Assembly (NCBI GenBank): GCA_018873245.2
Contig: JAEMBT020000002.1
Coordinates: 6,918,001 to 6,982,000 of the forward strand
Length of the DNA: 64,000 nucleotides
Source: Archegozetes longisetosus
Taxonomy: Eukaryota > Arthropoda > Arachnida > Sarcoptiformes > Trhypochthoniidae
Direction: 5' to 3'
Below the pieces are notes generated by a model that saw only the letters and a list, made by a program, of their open reading frames with translations, did no database searches and was not told the origin of the DNA. Both the position numbers and the translations under genes were made by a program. Below, one piece after another: positions 12,701 to 25,867 of this stretch. Within the stretch, counting starts at the first letter, position 1; every line of letters starts with the position of its first letter.

Positions 12701-15700
12701 AACCCTTGATGATGACCATTCTGTCTCCCTGGCCTTTTTGCTTTTCCACTTCTATGTGTGCGCCAGAAATTTCACGAATAGTATTGATATTACATCCACC
12801 TCGACCTATCACCCGACTAATAGCATTTGAGGGCACCACAACTTTCTTTGACTTCCTCACCACTTCTTTCCAGCCTTCTTCTCGCTTTTGTCCCTTTTTC
12901 GTTGCAACCGATTGGCTGTTATTCGAGGTAATTGAGGATGCCACTCCTTTTCCATTTGATGGTGCCAAATAACCTGGACTTTTCACACTGATAGAACTTG
13001 GAGAATTTCCATTATAGTCTTTCGGCATCTCGACAGTCAACTCATCAAAACTAAAATTAATTTTAAAAATTGAAAAAATGGTTATAAGAAAGCGGTATAG
13101 AAATAAACATAAAATTATTATCAGAAAAATAAAGTTTGAATTGCGAAACAACTTACATATCACTTGCAGGTTTATTAGAAATGCTTGGCTCGCGATCAAT
13201 TGTTTTTGAAGATGAAACACATTTCTGAGGTGTTTGATTAGTGGTAGTTGTCGTTACTGTATTCGCATTACTCGAATGCGATTCCATAGGCGTCTTCGTG
13301 ATTAAATAAACTATAGGCTTATCATGAACCGCATTAGCACTGCTCGTAATTATGTCTTCTTTTTTCTTCCCTTTCGTATTGAGTGCATTTGTTTGCTGTT
13401 GATTTGTCTTTTTTGAATTGTTTATAATCAAATTATTTGGCAGATTTTTATTACTAGTAGCTTTTTCAGTTTTTCAATATCTTTTTGTTTATTAGTATAC
13501 GTTTGATCGAACGGCACTTTAACCGCTTGTTGATTAGCCTTTATTTTCGAGTCCTTCGGTGGAATCGAAGGCTCACGAATAGGTGATGGAGTTATGTCTA
13601 CGACCTCATCGTCCTCGTCTTCATCATTTGAATCATCATTATCCAGATAATCATCGTCTTCGTCGTCCTCGTCATCATCTTCTGCTAGTTTATGGATCGA
13701 ATCTTTAGACTTACTGGAAGACCGAGAATAACCTTCTCTTTTGTTTTCTTTTTCTTCGACAGTAGTTTTGGCAGCTTTCATCTGTTCTTGTTTTTCTTTC
13801 TTTTTCTGTCTTTTTCGTTCCCGCCTTCGAGCGGCAGCTGCTTTCCTGCTTTCCTCTCTGGAACGCTCCAAATCTATTTCTTCGAGTAGAATTGTGGCAT
13901 TTTTATTCGCTTCTGCCGCTTGTCTTTCTTTGGCCTGACGCAAAATTTCGGCGCATTGGTTAGTCTTTTTCAGTAACTCTTTATCATTAATTAGAGCTAT
14001 AAATCGGGTTATTTCCTGATCAGATGGAAATTGGTTGACATGCTTGACCATCCATTTAACAACTTTGACATGTCCTTTACGGAAAGCTGCCATCAAACAC
14101 GAAACTTTGCGATTGTCTTGACTATCGATATCACACTTAGCATTCACAAGAAGCTGTACGACATCCAGGTGTCCACCGTTACAAGCCAACCAAAGAGGGG
14201 AATTCCCTTTTTTATTCTTCACGTCAACCGCTGCACCTCTCGATAGTAAAAGTTCAACAAAACGATAATGTCCTTTGTCTGCAGCAATAGTTAAGGCGGT
14301 GTCTCTCGAAGAAGGAACTGGAGGTGCGTTAACGTCAGCTCCTTTATCAAGAAGAACTCGTCCGACTTCGACATAACCGCCAGAAGCGGCTTCCATTAGA
14401 GGTGTCAATCCCGTTTTGGCTCTATGTTCAACATTTGCTTTTCTATCTAATAATAAGCTGACGACTTCACATCTTCCTTGAAAACACGCCAATGTGAGAG
14501 CAGTGTTACGATTCGTTTCAATTTGGGCATTAATATCACTTCCCATATCAAGAAGTAGTCTAACTGTGGCCGCGTGACCATTCATTGCTGCCAACATCAG
14601 AGGAGATATGCCTAACTTTGAGCCGGTTCTTGAATTGATTTCTGCGCCATGACTTAAAAGTAATTTAATGATATTGACATAACCGCCAGAAGCAGCCAAA
14701 CTCAGGGGTGTGTAATCAGATACATTCCGATGTTCTTTGTTGGCACCGCGAGACAGTAAAATCTCTACCACTTCATATCGGCCACTAGAACAGGCTAATG
14801 ATAGAGCAGTGTCTTTAGTACGTTCTGATTGCGCCTCCATATCGGCACCATTATTCAACATGATTTCGACCACATTCGCGTGACCCGCAGTGGCCGCAAG
14901 CATTAAAGGTGTAAACCCTTTTTTGTCTCTGTGTTCCATTTCCGCGCCTCTATTCAGCAAAAGTGAAACCAGTTCTTCGTGACCTCCAGCACATGCTAAT
15001 GTCAAGGCTGTGTCATGATTGCTATCCGTCTGAGAATCTAAGTCGACAGGTGGATACCATGGAGGAGAAGATGGTATACTTATGTTAGTTGCTGGAGTTG
15101 TTGTCGATGTCATACTCGTTGGGAGGGGTATATCGGACTTGTTTGTCGTAATAATTATGTCTGAGTCCTGAGAGTTTGAAACAATTGTATTGCCCGACAG
15201 CGAATCGATTGTATTCGGTAAGGAATAAGACATATGAGAAGCCAACGAGGACAAGTTGGCATTCGCTGATTGGGATAATGAGGCCGTCAAAACAGTTGAT
15301 ACGTTCGGAAACGACAGAGGTTCGAATCCGCTCGTAGGCGTCAATGTATTTGTAAACATCGTGGATAAAGAACTCGGAGAAATAAGAGTTGAAGAATCCA
15401 TACAAGGCGTTGTAGTTGTATGAGATGTTTGCGGGGTTGACCCAGAAGAGACTAAGCAGTTTGAAACAAAAATTAGATGATATTTGAACTTTGAAATAAG
15501 TGTTAAATTACCTGAAGTAGTATCTACTGTAGTTGGTGGATTAGAGATAACAAATTGGGAATTGTTAGCTTCATTGTCAGAGGGATATTGGATTATTGTT
15601 TTATTCGATACAGTTGTAGATGAAGGAGATATTGTTACAGGAGATAAGGTTAACGGGACGGGAAAGGCTGGCGCTCCTATTGAATAGATTCCTCCTGTAT

Positions 15701-18700
15701 TCTCAGAACCAGAACATGGCGTTTGATTAATCAAAGTTGGTGCAGATGTTGTCAAAGTAGCAGATAGTTGTTGAATAGCTGAGGGCGCGTCCGTTTGCGT
15801 CGCAGTCGATGCAGCGAATTGGTTTTTCAGTGACATTAACTGCTCACTCGTTAAGCTCTGCAGGATAGATGCCGTTTGTGTCATTTGATTCATGTGTTGC
15901 TGTTGAGGGTTTACTGAAGTTTGTTGCTGTTGTGTTTGTTGAGAACAACTAAGATTGCCCGCTTTTACAGATTTATTCAGTTTACTGGTCTTCGAAGATA
16001 AACTTTTCTTATTAGTGTCTTGATTGGATGCGGTGGCAGAGGTCGTCACATTACTAAACTGATTGGTTTGAGTTGATTGCTGTTGCGATTGCTGTAAAGG
16101 TTGTTGTGGTGGTTGTGACTGTTGCTGGGACTGAATAACTGATGTTTGATTTGATGCATTTGGTTCAAAAAGTCTTGGAAGTAGAAATGGAATCGAAGCA
16201 TCAATTTTGATATTACTTGCGGCCGCCTGAAGAAACTGCAACGTCTCAGGTCTTGAACTAAAATTTTGGGCCAATTCCGATAATATGAGCTGTTGCTGTT
16301 GAAGCAAATTCTGTGTTTGTTGATTAACAGTAGACGGATTAGTATTAGGCGGTTCCAGCTGTTCCAGATTTGCAGTATTTTTCAAATTCATTCTCTCAAC
16401 ATCTTCTGTTGAAATAGTTTGAGAAGAAGTAGTCTTTGGGATATTCACAACCGTTTGATGCTGTGAATGCTGTTTAGACGATATATTTTTGATTTTGCTG
16501 TTGGATCGGAATCTACGATTCGCGGGTGGAGTTGGTAGGGATACGGGTGTATTGGTTGAAGAACTAATAGTACTCGTAAACGAAGTTGGAGTCGGGATAA
16601 CAGATAAATTGATTGATGTCGACAAATCAGTCGAAGCAGTTGTTGAAGTCGGTTGAAAGATATTGGATTGGGTTATGGCTGGCGAAGGGATTTGAAAGGG
16701 TGTCTCGCCGCCAATTTTGAATGGCTTTTGCAAATTAGACATATCGAGGCATAACGGAATTCCATGTGGTGACACGTTTGTGGTTATATTACTAGTATCT
16801 ACGGGTACGTTAGTAGAGACCTGAGAGATTGATGGGCAGGACAGGCCTGCCTGATAGCATTGGATCAGCTGTTGCTGCCAATGTGCCTGATATTCTCGTT
16901 CGACTCGTTGTAATTCTTCAAGTATTTGCTGCTTCTGACGTATTTGCTCTTCTTTGGCTGGATCTAATTCATCAGTTCGTCTAATCATATCATTAATACG
17001 CGCCTCAAGCCTTTCAGCCTCTTTGAGAGCATCGATACTTGAAAAAGTGGGCGACTCTGAAATGCCAACATTAGTTGGTGGTACAAATGATGCCCCGCTA
17101 TCAGAAAGACTACGCTCTAAAACTTTATTAACAGAACGTCCTTTGGGAAAAGGAGCATAACTATCAACAGAATCGGATACTTTGCCAGTTATTACATTGG
17201 TTGAATTGGTCGAACCGTTTTCCTTAGAAACATGTTTCTTTGAACCAATTTTCTGAATATTAATTTTTGACTGAATAGAATTGACGGAAGAATGCGTTCT
17301 ATTGGAAGTATCCTCAAGTTGAAGGCCATGAGAAGGAACACGAGGAACTAGATCTGGATCATTTGAAGTGGTAGTCAACTGAGACAGATCTACAGGTGGT
17401 GACGAAGCCATCAAATTAGTTGGATAGTCAATTAACAGCTGTACAACAGTGGTGTGACCGCCTTTGGCAGCCTCTATGAGCATAGTTGAGCTATCTTTAA
17501 GACGGTGTGTTGGATCGGCTCCATTTGCCAGCAATAGTTCCACAACAGCCAAATGTCCACCTGCACAAGCCAGTGACAAAGGCGTATGATCGTTATTAGT
17601 CGTCACTTTGTTCACATTCGCCCCTCTATTGATCAGGAACTGAACAGTGCAGAGATGACCGGCACGCGATGCTTTCATTAGTGGTGTTCGTCCACCCTCT
17701 GCCTCGTGTTCTAAGTTAGCGCCCGCTTGTAGTAGTAACTCTGCAACGTCCGTGTGCCCATTTTCACAGGCGTACATCAATGCTGTATCACCTGAACTTG
17801 TCGTCGCATTAACATTGGCTCCAGAATTGATCAGATGGCGTACGAGATCCAGATGTCCCTCTTGTGCTGCTTCCATCAACGGCGTGTTAGCACCCGCTTC
17901 AATATCAGCTCCGGCTTTGATTAGAAAATCTGCGACATCGAGAAAACCGCCACAACATGCAAGTGTCAGAGCCGTTTCCTGAGTTTCTTCAGTTTGAGCG
18001 TTGATGTCTCCGCCCTGACTTAGAAGAAGAGCTACCATTTCTTCGTGGCCCTCTCTCGCGGCTTCCATCAGAGGTGTATATCCCTCGTCATTGACTTCTT
18101 CAATATTGGCACCACGTTCTAACAGGAGCATTGCTAGCTCTACATGCCCTCCACATGCAGCCAAAGTTAAGGGTGACTCAAAACTATCTGCAGGCATATT
18201 GACCTGTGCTCCTGAATCTAACAGAAGTCGTGCCACTTCTACGTGACCGTCCATTGAGGCTTCCATAAGAGCCGTATGCATCTCATCAGTTTTGTGTTCT
18301 TGATCAGCACCGGCTTCAAGAAGAAATCGCACCATCTCAAGATGTCCCTTATAACAGGCTAGCGTCAGAGCTGATTCTTTGAATTCATTTGAATGTGTGT
18401 TAATACTGGCACCATGCTCAACAAGAATCTTGGCGACCTCAACATGACCAGCACTGGCAGCTTCCATCAGAGGCGTGTGTCCGTTCTCGTTGTGATCTTC
18501 AACATTAGCGCCATTTTTCAGCAACAGTAAAACAACGTCTTTGTGACCTCCAGCACAGGCATACATTAATGGAGTATTTCCTTGAGATGTTTGAGCGTTT
18601 ACTTCCGCATTATATTCTAATAAAAGTTTTACAATATTTAGATGACCAGCACTCGAAGCTTCCATTAAAGGTGTCGTTTCTTTAAGACCTCTATCTTCAA

Positions 18701-21191
18701 CATTGGCGCGAGCGGCCAACAACTGTTTGGCCAACTCATAATGTCCAGAAGAACAGGCAAACGAGAGAAAACTCTCTCCTTCTTCTGTGACTTCATTGAC
18801 ACTACATCTGTCATCCATAAGACGAGATGAACCTTCAAGATTAGCTGCGATTTCTTGTGAGTGTTCGTGTTTATGAATGACACTGGGAGTGGTTAATGGA
18901 GTAATCGATGAAAGTTGTGATTCATTTATACGCATTTTAGCGATTGCAGCGGCGGCTTCATCTAAAGCACAGTGGACGTCACTGACTGCGAATGAAGACG
19001 CTATCCTTCTTAAAACATCAGGGTCTATCAGATGTTTATCTAGAACATTTAATATGAATGCTTGAAAATCGTGCGCTGAGTCGAACATTTCGGAAGTCAT
19101 ACCTGCTTCTAATAAAGCTTCTAAATTTGCTCTCGACTCGGCATCTATTTCAGGAGTTTCAGCTAAATGAATACCTAAAACGAAAAATAGAGTCAAGATT
19201 AGGAGTTGATTAATGAGCAAACAAAAAGCGAATGAGCGTTAAATACCGGCAACGATTTGGTTGTCAGTGGCTTCGGCAGGTAATAAAAACTTGGAAGTGC
19301 CGAGAACAGACTCTTCATCTAACGTGAATGACTCAACCTATTAAGGAAGAATAAAATTAAATAAAGAGATCATTATCAGAAATAGTATGAGAAAGAGGTA
19401 AGAAGTTTAATTATCGAGAAGCCAAGCGTTAAACGAGTCAATAAGATTATTCACATACTAATTGTATTATTTATATATTATTTAAACACAAAAACATCTT
19501 CAAACTGTATTCTTCCTGTAGCAATCAAAGTCTTTTTGTGTTAAGTGTACTGAACAAAAGGCATTTTGGTTTACATTTTCTTTTAAGTCTCTTGAAAGAC
19601 AAGTCTAACAGAAACGTCTATCAATTTGAGTTTTACGTGTAATGTTTGGATCGAGTTTTTCAGTCCAAAAAGCCATTAATCAGTTTGAATTTAGATTTGT
19701 ATGTAATAAGAAGTTGTAAAAACGAAAACGAAATTAATATTTTTGAATAAAAATAAGATAATTCGAAGTCCAATGTTTGATAGAAGAGATAAAAAAAATA
19801 AATCGACAGAGATTATGCCTGAAACCATAGGTTACTTATAATATATTTTAATTAAAAAGGAGCGAATCATTCAAGTTTAAATTATAAGTTTTGTAATTTG
19901 ATTGTTATCTCACTCGCATAAATATTTATAAATCATTTCTTTGAATCGCATCGAAAAACACTTTTTATGGAGTTACTAATTGTTCAATCGACAGATTGAA
20001 TGAAAATGAAATTAAATTAAATAGAAGGAAAGCTAAATGAATGATAAAAAAAACCAAATTGAAGAGAGTTGAATAGAAGAAGAACGAAAGTTAAATTTTA
20101 AAAATAAATTTCTATAAAGGTGCGAAGTGATTGTAATGCGAAAATGAAATGCCTAATGATTTACGTGGAATTGTGCTCATTCTGAAGTCTGAACAGACTT
20201 GTTTATAAGGTATAACTTAGAAAATACGCCTTTTGAACATCCAGGAAGAGATCAGGTTAATCAGTAAAATATTTAATAAAACCAATAACACCGTACTTTT
20301 GACCATTAAGTGAGTTTCACTTTCATACGAAAAATTAATTAATATAATTGACGTACTCAAACTACAAATACAATTAGCAATTAATATATGAATCAGTAGC
20401 GTAATCAGTTTGAATCCAATGTTTAGAAGGGTTTAACAAAACCAATTTTCTACGATTAATCAAATATTAGTCAATTTTTAGCATATTTGGAGCGAGAATA
20501 GGGAAGAATAATTGAGTTTGAAAGAAGACATTTAAACAACAATAATAAAACATTGAAAATTCATACAATTTAAAAATAAAAACATGTGGCAATATAGGAT
20601 AAATTACATAGGCTTGGTGTGAAACCTATTGTTAATTGAGTTGAACTATGGTTTAGACAATCACTTAGAGGTTTATATGGAAATGAGAAAAAAATAGAAA
20701 TTAGTCGATGTGGGTCTGAGTTGTAGATAGAAAAAGATTGAATTAGAATGAATAAAATGTAAACATAAATGGAATTAAATTGAGCATCTACAGTCTACAA
20801 AGAAATATAGAGAGCATTAGACCAAAATGAAAAGACATTTGAAATATGAAAACAAATGAACTGAAGCGAAAACAAATAAAATATAAGAGAATCAGAAAGA
20901 GAAATCTACCTCAGAATTATCATCATCTTCTTCCTCAGACTCAAAAAGTTCGGCCATAAGATTGAGTTTAGGAGAAGAATTATTATTAATATTATTAGTT
21001 TTATGATTAGGATTAGATGTATTGGTACTAGTAGTGGAGTTGATGGAGTTTAAGTCCTTGTTGAGAGTTTGTTGTCCAATAAGATTATGATTGGAAGAGA
21101 CCAAAGGACTGACCACATTCTGATCACTTCCTCTTTGAGGTTGATTTTGAGTAACAATACAGTCATTGATATTTTGGATAGCATTTTGCAT
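9751..21191 (-). CDS. ANKHD1: Mask/ANKHD1 giant ankyrin-repeat and KH protein
   Basis: Cytoplasmic scaffold known in flies as multiple ankyrin repeats single KH (a Yorkie/YAP and receptor tyrosine kinase cofactor). Exons: 21191-20910, 19337-19247, 19174-13455, 13407-13157, 13050-10165, 10093-9848 and probably 9780-9751, giving about 3,150-3,170 residues. Exon 1 ends in an acidic run (SEEEDDDNSE) that joins VESFTLDEES as in the human protein. Block one of ankyrin repeats spans roughly residues 260-740 and block two roughly 1510-1850, with a Gln/Ser/Thr-rich spacer between. A highly charged coiled segment (EEIDLERSREESRK) and an acidic Asp/Glu tract follow. The KH domain lies near residues 2165-2245 (motif IGRGGCNINTIREISGAHI). 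The tail is low-complexity with poly-Gln. Oddities are a 60-nt in-frame intron and a one-base frameshift in the poly-Gln tract, described separately. The last exon and stop are uncertain; without the final splice the frame stops at 9707. Confidence 0.95.
10265..10372 (-). repeat. CAG/CAA poly-glutamine microsatellite in mask
   Basis: On the coding strand this is a run of CAG and CAA codons (with a few CAT) encoding about 25 Gln. Upstream sequence is open in the Gln frame. Downstream, the plausible protein (NMHSSNITNDSSMP...) and the GTAAGT donor at 10164 are used only in a frame shifted by one base. The shift sits at about 10296-10297, where the plus strand reads TTGTTGTGCTGCTG and one base is missing from the triplet pattern. 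Confidence 0.85.
15452..15511 (-). other. 60-nt in-frame intron (exitron-like) inside mask exon 3
   Basis: Within the long coding exon, a GTAATT donor at 15511 and a pyrimidine-leaning acceptor ending TTAG at 15452 bound exactly 60 nt. The segment has no stop in the reading frame and encodes hydrophobic residues (KFKYHLIFVSNCL) unlike the surrounding Ser/Thr/Gln-rich spacer. Splicing would give ...TTS|SSGSTPQ..., which fits the context better. Both spliced and retained forms keep the frame. Confidence 0.6.
19338..20909 (-). other. Large first intron of mask
   Basis: About 1.57 kb between the GAG|GTAGAT donor at 20910/20909 and the TTAATAG acceptor at 19338. It is very AT-rich with no long open frame and nothing recognisable. 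It is an outlier in a locus where most introns are near 50-110 nt, so it may hold regulatory elements. Confidence 0.6.
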
Positions 21192-22853
21192 TTTGAAGAT
21201 AATTAAAGAGAAATAAGTGGAATAATAAGTTGAATAATAAATTGGATGAGATGGTAGAACATTAGAAATATATAAGTGTTGTAAAATAGTAATTAATGGC
21301 TGAATAGAATTAATTGATTATGTTATTTACGTTTTAGAGTTCAGTCGAAATCTATTTAATGTTGTGCCACCTCTTAGTCAGCCATAAGTCTTTTTAACAA
21401 ATAGGCACACGGCCTAAAACTCTACTAAATTACGTCATCAACCGAGCCAATACTATGCGACGAATGCTTAGTATCCTATCGTACTTGCTTGTATTGTCTT
21501 CTCTATATATTAGACGTGCTCTATCAATTACGGTATTTCTTCGCTAAATACCCGAAACTCTTCTACACTTTTCCCGTCATTCTACATATCAACAGATTCC
21601 ATCTATTTAGAATATGGTCAATCTATTTTATCTTAAGAATCTAACCACTTGTTTGTGGTAAACTTTGCTGTGATTACATTAAATTGAAACTTACTTTCAG
21701 TCAATATATTGAACTTTTTAAAACGTTTTTTTTAAACTTTTTCTCAGCCTTTTTTCAACTTTTAGTTTCACAATTTGCTCAGCAGTTTGAAAGGCACTGA
21801 GAAAATCAAATAAAAGCTGTTAATAAGCATTAGACGTGTAACATTAATGTAAAGTTCCTGAAAGTTGCTTTCCAATGAAAAAAAGTATTTTGGATTATCA
21901 AGCTTACAGTATAAACGACAAGTTCACGTTTCTATGCTGACAAAACAGTGCGATCGGTCGAAGATGAGTAAAATTTGGATATTTAATTTTAAGGTGAAAT
22001 TAATGAAAACAAATGAAGTAGTGGAATAGAGTTAGAGATGTGACAGCCTAATGCAACCGACATTTGTGGTTGTAAACCGCCCAGCCCAAGCCCGCTCTAC
22101 TTCTCTACTATAAACCTATTCAATGCTTTTAGTAGTAACAATAGCCAACACAAGTGTATCTATTCCAAAACTACTATAAGTTTCAGCATATGACCTCTTC
22201 CTTCCTATTTGATAATTACGTTAAACAATCTCATACTTACAAACTTTTTGAAACCTGACTTCCAATAAATTATATACGCAGAGTTTGTCTTAAATAACTT
22301 TTTAAAAAAAGTTAATATAATTGAAATAAGGATGAAAAACAAGAGATTAAAGACAGAAAACTTGAGGTGAACTTGAAAAGTTTGAATTTTTTATTAAATA
22401 GTCTTGGTGCGCAAATATCAATACAATTTAGTTGAAACCGTATTACACAGTCGTAAACTTAATACTTTACCAATCGTCAAATCATATCGATATTATAAAA
22501 AATTTATAATTGTACATGTAGTGTAAATACCCTTTGATTGTATGACTGTTTAGTCAACAAATAAAACTCAGATTCGTATTAAAACAAATCTATTATTGAA
22601 ATTATTCCTTAAATTATACTTTTTAACAAAGTAATGGCACCGATAAACGACAAAATTAAAATGAAAGTAAATATTAAAAAGTGCTGATCATTGGACGACT
22701 CCAAATTTAATAAAATCTGTTTCGATTAACGAATCCGTAATTCAATTGAGTTTGCAATAAATTCAAAGCGATTATTAAATGATGGAAGATTTAGCAAAAA
22801 AAAGATTTGCTCTTATATTATCGTTATCTGAGCTTTTGTTTGAGTTTTTTGTT
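21192..22853. other. Intergenic region upstream of mask
   Basis: About 1.66 kb between the mask start and the stop of 4E-BP, both on the minus strand. It should contain the mask promoter and the 4E-BP 3' UTR. I see no coding signal, repeat or RNA gene. A locally GC-richer patch lies near 22040-22110. Confidence 0.4.
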
Positions 22854-23747
22854 TCACATATCCATATGAAACTGCGGTTCATCGCCAGAAGCTAAACAAA
22901 GATAGATTTGTCAAAGACATAAAACATATTATCAAAAATAATAAGAGAGAAAACAAAGTAAAAAATAAACTATAAAAAAATGAAACCAGAAAATAGTCAC
23001 CTGCTGTTGATATTGAGTCGGTTGGCATTGGTTCTTCCTCTGCACTAGTTGTAAGTGTAGTGGTAGTAGTGCTATTCGGCATTGGTTTATTCTCTTTTCC
23101 AGTCAATGGTGACGTTACCCCGGGAATTTTTGGCAAGTTGGTTGGCGGAGATTTGGCCATTGGACTGTTGCGTAAATGCATTAAGAATGCTCTGTCGTAT
23201 ATTATTCGGGTTCCTATCAATGCATTTCATTTCTTTAGTTTTCAGTTAATTCAATGATAAAAACTTTTTCCTACAACTTATCGATCGATATATGGTTAAG
23301 AAAAACATTTCATTTGAATCAATTGCGATTGAAACTAAGTGCTGGCTTAAAATGAATTATTATTGAGCAATTATAAAGGAATGTAAATAATAAATGAGGT
23401 AAAAAATAGGGAATTTAAAGTAAAATTAGAAAGAGAGAATGAGTAAAATAATGTCCTTGAATCATTAGATAAAGCTGTAAACAAAGTCATGTGCACTTAA
23501 CACATTTGCATTAAGCTATTAACTCATAGCAGTCATTACAACATACTTGGATTGACTTATTAGTTAACTTTAACAATAACAACAATTGAATACCTCCAGG
23601 AGTTGTTGAGAATAGAGTACCACCAGGAGTAGAAGAATAGTCAAACGGTAACTGACTCGCATCATTGATAACCATTCTTCGAGATGGAATTTCTCTTCCA
23701 TTAGACAAATTGTTAGATATCTTTTTTGGTGAACCTACGGATGACAT
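22854..23747 (-). CDS. EIF4EBP: eIF4E-binding protein (4E-BP/Thor)
   Basis: Translation repressor that binds the cap-binding protein eIF4E and is released after phosphorylation by TOR. Exons 23747-23594, 23213-23001 and 22891-22854 give 134 residues (the human paralogue has 118). Visible motifs: the first TOR sites in [17 protein letters not shown], the eIF4E-binding helix YDRAFLM (YxxxxL-phi), the later Ser/Thr-Pro sites RNSP and GVTSP, and a C-terminal TOS motif FHMDM. The ATG at 23747 follows a GTG in the same frame and gives the family-like start MSSVGSP. A Thr-rich insert ([10 protein letters not shown]) lengthens the acidic region before the TOS motif. Intron phases (1 and 1) were checked. 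Confidence 0.95.
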
Positions 23748-24573
23748 GCTTAACACTATTTCTACTGAAAAACAATAGAATTAATAGTTAGTTATAAATA
23801 GGAAAATCATCAACAGATGCTTTGAATCGGATTGAGCTTAAAAATATTAACTAACCTTTAATCGGTTGCCGTTATTTTTCTGTTGCAAAACTTTTCAGTT
23901 CTAAGCCTTTCCTCAGTCCTTCTGTATCTCACTCTATGTCATACAATGTTCTCCTCTTAGTCACAACGTAAGGCTTATTTCACAACAATCACGTGCTTTG
24001 CTGTAAAAGTATTTCTGTTCTAAGCCAAAGGGATTTTACTATCAATACTTGATGCAAAACATATTTGTTATGCAATTTTATTTATAAATTGCACTAGACC
24101 AAATCAATTACTTTTTCGCTTCAACACGTTTGCATAAATCGTTTTCAACTACTGGAAAGTCGAAAACTAAACAAAAATGACACAAAATGATGTATGAGAT
24201 GGATAACAACTGACTGACACTTACAAAGCGATCCCTAAAGTTAACCCTTTAAATAGGCGTAAACATAAGACATGATTAACATGAGATGATATATTCGTCA
24301 TTTGGGTTTATCTTTTGAGATCATTTTATATGGAAGGCTCCTACTTGCAGTAGCTTATCAGTAGAAACTTTGATCAAAGTTTACATAAATGACTCAAGAA
24401 ATTGAAAGAGCAAGATTTATGTAGCATAGGAAACATTTTAAATAGAAATAATCTAAAGTTAGACAAACTCTAACTCGAAATTAGCTTTTGTTGAATAAAC
24501 AAATTCTTCGCAATTTGTGCTCTTTTTAACGTAGTATTTCACATGATAAGAAAGCATATCTCAAACAGAAGCT
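23748..24573. other. Divergent intergenic region 4E-BP/LRPAP1
   Basis: About 0.8 kb between divergently transcribed genes. It should hold both promoters and the 5' UTRs. No repeat or coding signal was noticed. Confidence 0.4.
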
Positions 24574-25724
24574 ATGATTAAGCTATCAAATATTAGTTTT
24601 TATTTGTTTGTTGTCATTATCTTAAGTATAGTTTCGTTGACTTTTGCCATAAATAAGTATTCCTCAGAAGCAAATAAACCGAATGTCAACCAAGACGAGA
24701 GACCGTTTCGGATGTTGAAATTGAACCAATTGTGGGAAAAGGCAGTCAAAGTATGTCATTAAGTGATAAGTGAAATATTTTCATGAATTGATTGTATTTT
24801 GTGCAGAGACTCGATGGACAGAAGTTGAAGAATCTCATGTCAGATCTTAAAGCTCAAGACAAAGACGAGCTAACATTGAAGAAGATGAAAGCTGATGGTC
24901 AGGATAAGGATGGGATGAAAGAAGCACAACTTCGACGAAGACTATCAGCTATCATTGAAAAATATGGTTTAACTGAGTTTTTCAAAACTGCTGACTATAT
25001 GGACAACAATACGAGTCAATATTCTGGTAATGAGTACTCAGATGATTATATGCAAAAGCAAATTTTTAAAGACAAAAAGCTGGACAAACTTTGGAAGAAA
25101 GCCGAGAAATCGGGTTTAACTGAAGAACAATTGAAAATACTTAAAGAAGAGTTTCGGCACCACGAGGACAAGATTGAACAGTACTATCAAATAATTGATG
25201 AAATTAATAAAAAAGAAGAACAACATAGATCTAGGGGAGAAGAGTCGGAAAACTCCATCAATAGAATACTTAATGACGAAGACGATAGAACCAGCAGAAA
25301 TGGAGTCAATGACGCACATCAAGCACTCAAAGATAAACACTTTGAAATTAAGGAAAATTACAAAAGACTGAGTGATCGAGTCAGCAATTTCGATCAATTC
25401 AAGAGCTCGAACAATGAGTTTGAAGAAGAAAAAGTACAAAAATTGTGGGAATTGGCTCTTAAGTCAGATTTCAATAAAGATGAACTGATGTCTCTTAAGG
25501 AAGAATTAGATCATTATCAAAACAGAATTAGAAAATTAAGGCATTTTGAGTCGCAACTAGAAAATGATTACATTGCTGGCAAGTATGTTAATGATAATAT
25601 TGAGGCAGAAGGTGTAGATGGTGACAAGCATTTGAAGAAAAAAGTTAAGGAACTTAATCATAAAGTTAATAAACTTCACAACGAACTGGAATCTAGAATA
25701 ATGCAAAGACACATGGAATTGTGA
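24574..25724 (+). CDS. LRPAP1: Receptor-associated protein (RAP), LDL-receptor chaperone
   Basis: ER chaperone that keeps LDL-receptor family members from binding ligand early. Exons 24574-24750 and 24807-25724 (56-nt intron) give 364 residues; human RAP has 357. The N-terminus is a clear signal peptide (FYLFVVIILSIVSLTFA). The D1 signature is FRMLKLNQLWEKA, followed by DKDELTLKKMKADGQDKDG. Two more three-helix domains begin near DKLWKKAEKSG and VQKLWELALKS. The C-terminus is RHMEL, an HDEL/HNEL-type ER-retrieval signal. The protein is highly charged and helical throughout. A poly(A) signal lies 69 nt after the stop. It is tail-to-tail with NFU1, only 143 nt away. Confidence 0.95.
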
Positions 25725-25792
25725 TTAGCTAATCATTTAAATAAGTTATTATTTGTATTGCTTTTGTATGTCGTTCCTTTGTTTAGATTTAC

Positions 25793-25798
25793 AATAAA
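25793..25798 (+). terminator. Poly(A) signal of LRPAP1
   Basis: AATAAA lies 69 nt downstream of the LRPAP1 stop and about 70 nt before the NFU1 stop on the other strand, so the two 3' UTRs probably abut or overlap. Confidence 0.7.
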
Positions 25799-25867
25799 GT
25801 TTTTAAGGCTATTACATAAAAAACAACTTTATCATTATAATACATTATTTTCATCTAAAATCCTTAC

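Noticed and set aside
15300-15345. GGTTCGAATCC-like word resembling a tRNA T-loop
   Set aside because: It lies in mask coding sequence and no acceptor or anticodon stem could be built around it.
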